DNA from: Climacium dendroides
Lineage: Eukaryota; Streptophyta; Bryopsida; Hypnales; Climaciaceae
Assembly: GCA_950106755.1 (NCBI GenBank)
Contig: OX467082.1
Span: 13,578,001 to 13,642,000, forward strand
DNA length: 64,000 bases
Direction of reading: 5' to 3'
The notes under the pieces were generated by a model. The model was not told the DNA's origin, made no database searches, and saw nothing but the letters and a program-made list of their open reading frames with translations. A program made the translations under genes and the position numbers. Positions 1-10,800 of the stretch are shown here, in pieces. The first letter of the stretch is position 1. Each line of letters begins with the position of its first letter.

Positions 1-1309
1 GCTACAAAATGGGTTTGAGGGGTGTTTTGAAAGGAGAAGGGATGCCCTCATATACTCTCCCAAGATCACCTACCTCCTCTCATTTTCATAAGGTAAACTT
101 ATGACTTTGGATTTTCATTCTAATTTTTCAAATTTTGACTTTCTACACTGATCCAAAATTCTAACTTTTAAAGAAAGACTCCAAATTACAAACGGATTGC
201 GCCATTGACTTTAAAAGGCCATTTATAGTCTAGGAAAATCCCCCTCCCCTTTTTCCTATGTAAAAACCACAAAGATTTCTAGTGCTAACTAAACAATCTA
301 AAATGGATAAAAATCCAACTTTTGGAGATCAACTTTTCTATGAGAAGTAATTAGCCTAGACTCTTTAGTATGTGTAAGGGAATAAGAAAAGATCCCGTTT
401 TGACCTCAATCCGATTCCGTATGCTCCCAATGCACCGGTCAACTTCACGTTTAATCTTCAATTTTGTCAATCTTGAAGGATCTTGTCCGTTTTGAGTCTT
501 TTGACTATCAGAATGCCACAAAACTTGTTGTAACTCATTATTAATATAAAAAAAGTTATATTAATTTTTAGTGAGATTTTATCGCAATCTGGGTAATTAC
601 TAAAAATTTCCCATTATAGCTTTCAGTGATTGACCGCTCGGAAAAAGATCTTTTGGAGATAAAAGAAAATCAAGAATTTTCCTAGAACCTCTCATAGAAT
701 TCCACAAGAGATGTGCAAGCTCATATTTTTACTTTGCACATCTAAAGAAGGAGAATCAAATCTCGCTATCTCTTTTAACTTCCGATAACTAGGAAATCAT
801 TTAAATTGAAGGGAATCTTGGTGAACTAATTGCGCCGTTGGACTCCTCATATGATTCCCACTTCAAGTCACCGTACTTAGGTTGTAGCTGCCTTTCTCTG
901 GTTCGTCTTGAGTTTTCTTCACTTGCAGGACAATTGGAGTTTCTACTATTTCACTAATGGAATGAAGACACTAAAACCTCTCTTTGGGAATCTAAATTAG
1001 GATTTTCACATATTTCTTTTAGACCAATTTAGCTAGGATTTGTCATAAATAGGTAGGTTTAGACAAGTTGGGCAATTTCTACTAAATACGCTTATTTTAC
1101 ACAATTTTTGGGTTTCTACCCTATCTACATGCGGGATTTGATTATAATTAAAGAAAAATGCTTTATTTAGGACCAAATGCTATATTGGTATGTGACATCT
1201 CTATTTTGGTTATTCCCTCTTTTTTGAGATTTTTGTATATAAAACTATACTCAAAAGTAATCAAATCTAAAAAAAACAATTTACGAGTACCAAGTGACTA
1301 AATGGGCAC
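1..1309. other. AT-rich DNA, no gene seen
   Basis: No open frame of useful length and no recognisable domain on either strand. No clear repeat boundary was found in this stretch. Confidence 0.6.
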
Positions 1310-1615
1310 TCACAACACTACTATTCAAACTAGGGCCACAATGGGCATGCTTTCATTGGTGTCCACAATGGACTCAATTGCCTTCTATTTAGGTAGCGTA
1401 TTCATATTATAGTATAATATTAAGGAAAATATTAATTTAATAATGAAGTAGAAGCTCTAAAATTGAATTGAATTTAATGTTATGTTATTATTAATCTAAT
1501 GTCCCATGTTCATTAGTAATAACAATAAATTATTAGTAATAAGTATGTTTGTCTAATGAGTGATGTGTGAAGATTTGTTCCTTTAAATGAATTCACCTTA
1601 ATACTATTAGGACTT
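1310..1615 (+). repeat. Left arm of a diverged long inverted repeat
   Basis: This stretch matches the reverse complement of about 6385-6720. Shared blocks in the same order include GGGCCACAATGGGC-like, TTTAGGTAG, GTAGAAGCTCTAAAATTGAA, TAATCTAATGTCCCATGTT and CTAATGAGTGAT. Similarity fades on both sides. The arms are about 300 bp and 4.8 kb apart, and one TTAA element lies between them. They may be two inverted copies of one dispersed repeat or the decayed ends of a larger element. Confidence 0.7.
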
Positions 1616-4600
1616 TTGAGGACAATTGGACAAGGGCAAGTATACTCTCACACTAACTCTAAAACTAGACCTTCAAAATATTTAATCTGACCAAGATTCT
1701 TTTTTCAATAATCTCAATGCATATAAGAATTTGGGCCTTGTGGAAAGGTCTAAATCGTGTAGCATTAGAAAAAAAATAGGGCCTCTACAAGATTGCTAGA
1801 TCTAGCCCACTAATGAACATAAAAATTTATATTTTACAAATTAACTTTTAAAATACAAACAAGAAAAAACTCACATTGTAGACTTCAATACAACAAAGAG
1901 ATAATTCTTCTAAAAATTCTTCCAAATAATAGCTAATAATCTACTAGAAGACTATTGCCTCTACATTTTCGCTTTCAATTGGCAACTGTTATTAGAAATT
2001 GGGAATATTTTTAGATAGAAAAACATACTTTGGAAAATGGAAGAAAATTAGTCCAAGTGTATAATAGTATCATAAGTATGTCATCTATGGATCTTTAGTC
2101 ACTTGCCCAAGGCCAAGGGGACCAAAAAAAGGACAATTAATTCTTACAATCACCCTCAACTTCTTTATAAGGTTGATATGGATAACAAAAGAGTCTTTTC
2201 ATCTTGAATCCCACACCAGGCCTTTACAGATAAGAGTGAGTGACTCTAAGATTATATATCCTGTTCATAGGGAGATTGCATTTGATTTATTAATAGACTT
2301 GAAAAAACTAATTTAATAAAGAGGATGTTTGAATTTTTTCATATATATATAGAGAGAGATTATGTTTGTATGAGTCTATGTGGAAGAACATGGAATATAT
2401 GATAAGATTGGAGAGAGTTTGGATTTTATAAAAATATAATGAGTGAAGGTATGTCTTCGGACTTTTCATTTACTTCTAAGATAATTACAAAGGTTGTTTA
2501 GTGTGTGATTTATAGTTGCCATGGTCAAATGAACTAATAAGATCAATTTTGGATAAAATAACTCATATTATAGGATTATTGTTATAGTGGTTTAAGTCTC
2601 AAAATTGTTCTTTGGTAATCTTGTAGTAGGTGAAGGTAGGAAATTTTATTAAATTGAAATGTTGTGCAAACTATGTATAAGATATATATAAAATCTAATT
2701 TGATATATTTTACTATATTTTTTATAGAACTTTTCAAAGAAAGGGGAGGAAGGTATTTCTATAAATTTTGTACATTCAATTGTTGCCTTATTTTTTATGA
2801 TGAAACATTACAAATGGATCTATTATTTATTAAACTTTATTAAACTTTTGTATTGAATGCAAATAGTGTTATGTTCTCATTCTTACATTTTTTCATTCAT
2901 TTGTTCTTGCTAGGCCTTAATGATATCCAAACATTGTTTCAATGAAACCTTGCAATTTGATGATAGAGTACACTTTTGGAGTAGTATAAGTCTACAATGA
3001 GCAAATGGAGGGTGTAGACTACCACTTCTTTGACAAAGATTATGCAAAACTAGTGCACTTTCTACACATTGTACATTTTGCCAAAAAAAATCCAATTTAA
3101 AAATATATAATAAAATAACAATGAAAAATGCAATGAAAAAGGCATTCAAATCAATTATATATAAAATATACAATCAAATTTCAATTTGCTAGTGAGAGTT
3201 ATATTTAAGATTTTGAATTTGGGCAATTGCAATAAACATTTATACTATTTTCTATCACATGTTGTGTAATGATTTAGTATTACATCTCCAAAAGATTGAA
3301 GATTTATAAACAAGGTACTCATGACTATTATACACTTTGCCTAATTTTCTCCCATCTTTCAGAAAAATTTATTATCTTAAAATAGCCCCAATTTCATGTC
3401 ACACTTGTCAATTTAAAATTGGAATTTTGAAGCAATAATTTTCTAGTATATTAAAAACTATTATTCAAAATAATTTTAAAAATAATTAATTCTATATTGT
3501 ATGGAAGTCTACAATATGAGTTTTTTCCTACTTGTCTTTAGAATCATCTATTATAATTAACAAATTCTAGGCAAACATATAATCAAACATTAATATTGTC
3601 TTTGCTAACTATAAGTAGGATTTTATTTCTCTAAGTTATTAAAATAAATTCCTATGGAAATGAGTTCAAACTTTGGGAGGTAGACTATTTCAATTGAGAA
3701 TACTATGTAATCCCTAAAAGCATCAATTATGTGATTTTGACATGAACATTCAATTCCATCACATCAATTGGTTATGATTTGAGATCAGTTATCAAGAATC
3801 TATTAGCTGATATTTCTTTAGCTTTGTTCCATTGTTCCTTATCCAATTCTTCAATCACTAGTCAACAATTAACTACAATTGATTTATTCTTTACAGCTCT
3901 AGCTTCAATGTTTTTTGCCATCTCTCCCGATTGATTTATCCATGAGCTTATACTCTTGTAGACTTTTCTCCAATCGACTTCTTAGCATCATCCACTTTTA
4001 ATATTTAATTGGTTTCCAATAATTTAGATACCCAATCAATTGATTTACACTAAGTTCTCATCCATAATTTAAAATTCCATGCAAAAACTCCTCTTAATTG
4101 ATGTAATTAATTGTTTGAACTTCTAATTCAATTTTCATAACACATACACACAATTTCTTAACATCCAATTGGCTTTAATTAATCTCTTAATCTAATCACA
4201 ATACACATATGCATTGTCATCACATAAATTCTCAAATTGATTCCCAATCAATAAATTCACTCATGCTCCATTTACACAGTTTATTATCTAATTACACAAT
4301 CTTCATCCAAGTATTTAATTTCTCCAATTGGTCACACACAATTCTCATAGATTTAGTATTCCACATTTATCCAATTAATACACTCCAATTGACACTCGGT
4401 CCATTCCTTCAAAATCAACTTATCGAATTGATCTCACAATTCACCACTCATACACAAAATATACAACCAATCACATCTATTCATTAAAATTTAAAAACAA
4501 AATTACAAACACAACAATTGTTTTACTTTCTTTGGTAGAAGGAGTTCTAATCTCTTGCAAAGAACAACTGAATTCCCAATAGGAATACCAAACATCTAAA

Positions 4601-5103
4601 TACTCAATCTACAGTTGACAATTATAACTACCAATTGGCTTTATACCTTTTAGCATCTCAATATACTAAGTCCCAAATCCAATTGGTAACTATTGCATAT
4701 ATACCTACATAATACATTCCCAATTATTACACAAGATTTCTAAATTTAATTACACTAGCAAACATGAAAATATGGAATATGTAATCTAAATGTAGACTTA
4801 AAAATGGATAGTAAACACCATTTTTAATCTTGAAAAAATTAAATTAAATTAAAAAAAATTGACAAGTGTTTGTTAACCGATACATTCTCAATTACAAGAA
4901 TGTTTGTAATTCTGTGAAAAATCAAGAAATAGTGCAATATGGAGTAATATACAAAATATTATTACTTTTATTTGCATTGTTGAAGCTGATTTCGCAGCCT
5001 TCTTAGGGCCCCGTTCTTTTTCTAATGCTTTATTATTAAAAAGTTTCTACAATGTTCAATATTTTAAGCATTGAGATTGTGAAAAAGAAGAAAGAATATT
5101 GTC
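1616..5103. other. AT-rich DNA without genes; CAATTG-rich part at 3.7-4.75 kb
   Basis: No protein-coding gene is visible. Small open frames have no recognisable domain and start or end at random. Between about 3715 and 4750 the word CAATTG and relatives (CCAATTGG, TCAATTGA) recur every several tens of bases, and the plus strand is pyrimidine- and CA-rich. This is probably a decayed repeat, but I could not define a unit or ends. Confidence 0.5.
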
Positions 5104-6014
5104 TTAACCCCCAATAGACCAAAGCCATTTTCTTTCAAAACTTGCTTAAAATTGCACATTCACATAAGAAAGCCAAAAAAACTTTTATATTAGAATCTAA
5201 CTATAAGATCCTATACTTTACTTTATTGAAATTATGCAATAAATTTTTTTGTGAAGTTTGATTATAGACATTGGATGATATTAGTATAATCCAAAATTGG
5301 AAAAAATTGAACACGAGCTTGCAATTTTAGATGACTTTGACTACCATTTATGGAAAAAAATTTGCATTACATAATTTTATATTCCAAATTTATGTGTTGA
5401 ATAATTTAGCTGAAAGTATATTATAAGAAACTAAAAATAAATTTAAAAAATACTAGATTTTCATTCTTTAAATATTATTAAGTAGAAATAGGTTCAAGAT
5501 TGAAAGATAAATTAAATTGTTAATTGCTTTAAAATGGGATCAAAACACAATTATCTCAATGGTTAGATTGTTTTAGAAAGGAAACTTAACCTTGTCAAAC
5601 ATGTTTTTTTGATTAGTTGTGAAAATTGCATTCAGAAATGAATCCTACAAGTTATTTTTTCAAGATGATACTTAGACTACCTGGAAAACAAGATTGTCCT
5701 TAAATTTCTCATTAGTTGTCCAAATATAATGAATCAAAGCTTCGTATGTAGACAAAAATATAATAGTTTAGGAAAAAATTAAAAATTAAAAATTTTGACC
5801 TTTGCGATTTTTTGTTGTTGCCCACCAAGTTCAATTTTAGGCTTTTTGGGGTATAAATTTTGTTTTCAAGCACCAATTGAAATAAAAATTATACTCTTAG
5901 AAAGCTAATCAATTTTTCTATCTTATTAAAAAGTTACACCAAAAATTGAGGTTATAGGAATTTACCTAAAATCCAATTTGTCCCTTGAGGGGACAATGTT
6001 TCTTTAGGGGTTAA
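5104..6014 (+). mobile_element. TTAA-flanked element, subfamily A, copy 1
   Basis: The copy runs from TTAA followed by CCCCCAATAGACC to CTTTAGGGG followed by TTAA, 911 bp in all. It is collinear with the copy at 32614-33525 (912 bp) along its length: the left end, an AATCTAACTATAAGATCC-like block, a TTAAGTAGAAATAGGT-like block near 5480, a CAAAGCTTCGTATGTAGAC block near 5735, and a TTTGTCCCTTGAGGGGACAA end. It holds no transposase-sized frame, so it is non-autonomous. A TTAA duplication with CCC-start termini resembles piggyBac-type insertion; that assignment is inference. Confidence 0.8.
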
Positions 6015-6384
6015 ATAGTTTGAAGGTTTACTTTGGGGATTAGTGTGAAAATATACATGCCTTTGCCCAATTGTCCTCAAAATTTCCTATGTTTACCAAA
6101 CATAGATGATAGGTGCCTTTGGCCCTTCTAAATATGAATTTTCTCAACTCTCAATCGAAACATGTCTAACAATATTCCTTCAAAGTTAAGTTTAATAAAC
6201 TTTATCTTGCATTACACTAGATAATTCATTCTCAATTGAATATTTGTAGGATACACTTTGTAAGGTAGAAAAGAAAACAATAAATTTGAGAATTCTTCAA
6301 TAACAGGTGTAAAACTTTCAATATTATTAAAGTCAAATTAAGTTTCATGAGCGAGAGAATAACTGCTCTAAGATTTCTACATCA

Positions 6385-6720
6385 TTCAATATTATTAAGT
6401 TGAATTCACTTTAAGGAAAAATTCTTCACATATCAATGATATCACTCATTAGAAAAACAATTTAGAAATGGTAACTTAATGTTATCAACATGGGACATTA
6501 GATCAATATTAACATAATGTTAAATTAATATCAAGTAAATATTAATTTAAATTCAATTTTAGAGCTTCTACTTTAGTACTTTTCTATCAAATTAATCTTT
6601 TTGACATTAATATTATGCTATAAAATGAGCAATCTACCTAAACAAAAAATAGTCTAGTCATTTGTGGAAACTAAATGAATGGAAGCAAGCTCATTGTGGC
6701 TCTAATTTGAACAACAGTGT
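6385..6720 (-). repeat. Right arm of a diverged long inverted repeat
   Basis: Reverse-complement partner of about 1310-1615, described there. The shared blocks run in the opposite order, from an ACTCATTAG / AACATGGGACATTAGAT region to a CCACAATGAGC-type region when read on the minus strand. Confidence 0.7.
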
Positions 6721-7615
6721 ACATTTTAGAAGTTGGATGTACACTAGTAAACATAAATATTTTTCTACAATCGGCTTGTTTCCATTAGAATCCACAACAA
6801 ATCCAATTATCTTAATACCTAAATTGTAAACATAAATAATGAAGCAAGGTTTAGTAAACCAAGTTTAAAAAAAGCATTGAACAAGAGTCAATAGTAAAAG
6901 AAGTCATTGAATAAGTATCATTAGTTATATAGAGTCCAATCCCCCAATGGACCCAATTATCTTGAAACCTAAAATACAAGCATTAATGGTGAAATTATAG
7001 TAGAAATAGCTAGTGAACAAGAATCCCATTCTTTTTTTCTTACAAATACTACTCTCATTTTAGTGATCACTATACATTACAAGCTCCACCATAGAATTGA
7101 AAAATGCTAGGAATGTTGTGAGGTTTTCTTTTTACATTCTCAACTCTCTTATCTTCCACTAAGAATAAAAAAGCATCATTTTGAAATATTCCCACATAGA
7201 TTTTCTCCTTCAAAGTGCATTGCCTTGTATTTCCATTGACCCAAATAAAATATCAATCTTAAATATTTCTTAATTCATATGGTCAAATTAATTTTAGTTT
7301 TCTTGAGGTGTTCACTCTTAGTGTGAAATTCAAGATCTTATGGTTACATTCTATCCGATGTTCAAAGAAAATGAGCTAAAAAATTGCTCAAATTCTTGGC
7401 AATTTTGGCCCATTCTGAAAGTGCAAACCCCCTTGGATCATTATATAGGGGTTAAGCTAGGTGGGGATTTGGAGTGTGTCTAATTTACTTAATTATTAAG
7501 ATCCTGACTACGAAGGCCCCTATGAAAGTCTTCATGATTATAACTTCAGCATAATTCCCCTCTTTAGATCCATGACCACATACAACAAATCACTATATAC
7601 CGAAACGATGCAAAT
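6721..7615. other. AT-rich DNA, no gene seen
   Basis: No supported coding region, RNA gene or bounded repeat was found here. Confidence 0.5.
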
Positions 7616-7985
7616 ATGATGTTTGCATTTCAATTCCTCTCCTCCCTTCCTATGGAAAAATCAAGAGTCGTTGATATGAGTTTAACCTCCCCCCTTAATA
7701 CCGTTGATTTTCTAAGAAAACCAAAGCTCTTGATGTTGAGGGAACAGATGATCTTGGTTGTCCAAACTTGGATACAAAATATAAATATAAATACGGATAT
7801 GGTATAAGATATGAATACAAATTTAGACTACAAATTCAAGATATGGATACAGATATGCTCACAGAATACAAATATAAAATATATACATATTCACAAGCAA
7901 AAAATACACATATATCCCATATGGTTTGCAAGTTTTACAAACTCACTAGGATTACAAATATGGATGTTGGAGTAGATTTTACATG
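7616..7985 (+). repeat. Dispersed repeat E, copy 1, with ATGGATACAAATA-type short repeats
   Basis: The core (about 7768-7900) is an imperfect array of 6- to 12-base words such as AAATATAAATACGGATATGG. Similar cores occur at 30230-30460 (inverted) and 55638-55770 (direct). Flanks are partly shared as well, for example a CCCATATGGTTTG-like block after the core. The short frames rich in Tyr, Lys and Ile across it are by-products of the repeat. Confidence 0.6.
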
Positions 7986-8670
7986 TTGAATTCATGAATT
8001 CATTTCACACAAGGGATTTGTTCAAAATTTTATTTAAAAGTTCTACAACCAATAGAAAAATTAAGTATGTACCCCTTGTAAAAATTTGGTAAAATCTTAA
8101 CAACCAATGAGATAATGCCATGTATACCCCTTTTGGAAATCATGTGTGATTTCTTTGAAATTGACAATTCTATCACTAGGTATCCAAAAGATGCAAACAT
8201 CTTTTGGATTTTAATTTAAGCATATTTTAATATTTGATATACATAGGTAATGCACAAAGAACCTTGATAGATACAAATCAATTTAGCACACAACAACATA
8301 AGCAACTTCAATCACAATCTCCTCCAACAATAAAAATAAATCACTCTAATCGAATTTATACTCTTATATTCCTATTTCAACCAATTTCCACTTCAAGCTT
8401 TGTTCTTATCATACTCTAGCTCTTTTCTATCTGATCAACCTTAGCTACAATGGAAACTAAGTGCAGATGAAGTAAAGATCAATGCAAGTCATGCAATTGT
8501 TGTTTGTGCTAGAAATTGCAATTTTATTAATTGGTGCAATTCTTAGTGTCAAAAATTGTGAAGTATATCTTCATAGAGGTCTAATTTCAAGCCACAAATT
8601 AGAACAAATATAGAACGTAAACTTTTGTCCCCTAGATTTGGTTGTGCATGGTGCCCAATCAAAAATGCAC
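7986..8670. other. AT-rich DNA, no gene seen
   Basis: Short open frames only, with no recognisable protein features. Confidence 0.5.
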
Positions 8671-8918
8671 TTAACCCTTGAAAGACCTTTGGATTGTATA
8701 TGGGTTGTATAGAAGGTCCTATTATACAACCCATATATTATAACTCTTCAATTGTGGTTTACTATATGGGTTTTGATACATTATTATTTACATACGTCTA
8801 TAATCAATAATTTACTTTGTACAAGACAACATTTGGACAATGTTTTTTGGGGCAAATACCACCATACTTATAATATATTATATGGCTGCAAAGAGCTTTC
8901 AAGCCCCTCTAGGGTTAA
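8671..8918 (+). mobile_element. TTAA-flanked MITE, subfamily C, copy 1
   Basis: 248 bp from TTAA CCCTTGAAAGACC to CTCTAGGG TTAA. It matches 30690-30920 in inverted orientation, including the blocks GCTGCAAAGAGCTTTCAAG, ATAACTCTTCAATTGTGG and GGATTGTAT near the opposite end. An internal hairpin at about 8697-8737 pairs ATATGGGTTGTATA with TATACAACCCATAT. It has no coding capacity. Flanks and termini link it to subfamilies A and B. Confidence 0.75.
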
Positions 8919-9480
8919 TTAGCTCCCAATGTGCTAAAGACAAACATTGGATCCAATCGTGGATTTGCATCTAATGCAAATTATTAGGATGTATCTAAAG
9001 ACTTACTAAACAAAATTTTTAGGGGCTACTTTGTTTTATAAGTAGTCCAATTCTTACATTTTTTGAATGAAATAAATCCTATCTTTTCTCACACCTTATT
9101 ATAAGATTTTTACAAAGTGAATTCCAATAGCAAAGTGGATAGAAAAAAATACATTCTAAAAAAAGATTAATTAAATTATATCTAATTGAATAGATTGATA
9201 CCTACACAAAAACCTTTGAATCATTCTATTTCAACTAATGAAATGAAAGCTATGAGGAGTTTTGGTTTGCAAGCAATGAATGAAATAGAACATACAAAGT
9301 TGTTTGTTGAATTTAATTTTTAAAAGTTAAAATAATAATAAAAATAAAATAAATATAATAAATACTTTTATAATTGTTGTTGTTCACACATGTAGATTCT
9401 GAACTTCTTTCTTATTTGAAAACATTCTTTTATTTTCCTCTAGTGGTTTGTTAAGTGCAATAGCACTCAAACAACTGAAA
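8919..9480. other. AT-rich DNA, no gene seen
   Basis: A block near 9218-9320 (TTGAATCATTCTATTTCAAC and following) resembles 54315-54420, so it is probably part of a dispersed repeat. No gene was seen. Confidence 0.5.
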
Positions 9481-9494
9481 GCTATTTTATAAAT

Positions 9495-10785
9495 CTATGA
9501 AACTTGAGCATTGCAAAGTGGGCAAACTTTTTTACATTGCAACCACTTTTGAATGCACTCAAAGTGATATTCATGTTTGTAAGGCAACTTGCACATTGTT
9601 TCTCCCTCTTCAAATCTAACTTGACATACAACACACTTCTCTTGATGAAAAGTGTCACAATTTTGGGAATTGGACCTATATTCAAATTGTAGAAGTGCCG
9701 CAATGGATTGAAGATCTAGGCCTATGCTTTCAAGTTCCCATTGTCGCTTCTTCAAATGGGAGCACATCTTCATAAAAATCATCGTTTGAATCAGCATCAT
9801 CCTCATCGCGCCAATCATTTTGAAGAGCATATTCATAACGAGCTTGATATTCACATTGAGGAACATGACCATCTAAACAAAGATCTATGCAAAGATTCAA
9901 CGCTCGAATCTCTTGAATAATAAGTTGAACAAGTTCGGAATTGATGTCCACCTCATTGTCACTACCATGAGTACTACCAATAGTATCACTATCGTCAGTA
10001 TAGTTGGTAATGTCACTATTATTGGTGGTGTCGTTATAGTCCGTAGTGTCACTCTCATTGGTAGTATTGATAGTATCGCCAATATCACTATTGGTATTGC
10101 TACTATCACTGTCGAGATCATTGTCGAGATCACTGTCAGGTTCAATATAGTTATTAACAGTGGCACATTCATTATCAACATCCGTTGTCGCTTCTTCAAA
10201 TGCGAACACATCATCATAAGAATTGTTGTTCAAATCAACATCATCTATGTCATGCCAATCACTTTCAAGAAAATTATTGTAATGAGTTTGATATTCACAT
10301 TGAAGAGCATGACAATCTAAACAATGATTTGCTCTAATCTCTCGGATAGTAAGTATATCGTAAGTACCACCAATAGTATCACTATCATTGGTATTGTCAG
10401 TATCGTCGGTAGTATTAGTAGTGTCGCTATTGTTGGCAGTATCAATAATGTTGCCAATTTCATCATTTGTATTGCTTCTAAAATTGTCACTTCCAATATG
10501 GCTATTAGTGTTGGCACATTCATCATCACCACCTCCACCATGTTCCATTTGCATCTTGAATAAGACATTTTCTTGTTCTTCGCGGGGTAGAGTAGATGCC
10601 AAATCTAATTTGACTTGATTTATTGATGTCTTTGGCACACTTGTTGTAGTGTTTGATTCAAGTGCTACATCTTCAATTATATTTGTTGTATTGTTTGGGT
10701 CACCATTTTCATCACCTTCGAATTGTTGCACTTCATTTTGCTTACTAGTGCTTGAGATTGTGACTTCACTTTTATTCTTTTTAGT
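9495..10785 (-). pseudogene. RING-H2 E3 ligase-like gene (BIG BROTHER type), frameshifted
   Basis: Two overlapping minus-strand frames make up one apparent gene. The upstream frame (about 10785 to 9730) encodes an acidic Asp/Asn/Ser/Thr-rich region with two copies of a module: IREIRA or IQEIRAL, then CEYQ, then DDV..FEEAT. It stops at 9730. The other frame carries the C-terminal RING-H2 domain (about 9640 to 9497): CVVC, 14 residues, then Y-K-H, H, C, 10 residues, CPLC. RING-H2 proteins of this type are ubiquitin ligases. Two defects are visible. A one-base shift near 9730-9745 separates the acidic part from the RING. The third zinc ligand is Tyr (TAC) where family members usually have Cys (TGC). 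No ATG opens the upstream frame before an in-frame stop near 10815. A spliced first exon, a sequencing error or a relic copy could each explain this; a relic is most likely. Confidence 0.65.
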
Positions 10786-10800
10786 TTCAAAAGATCTATT

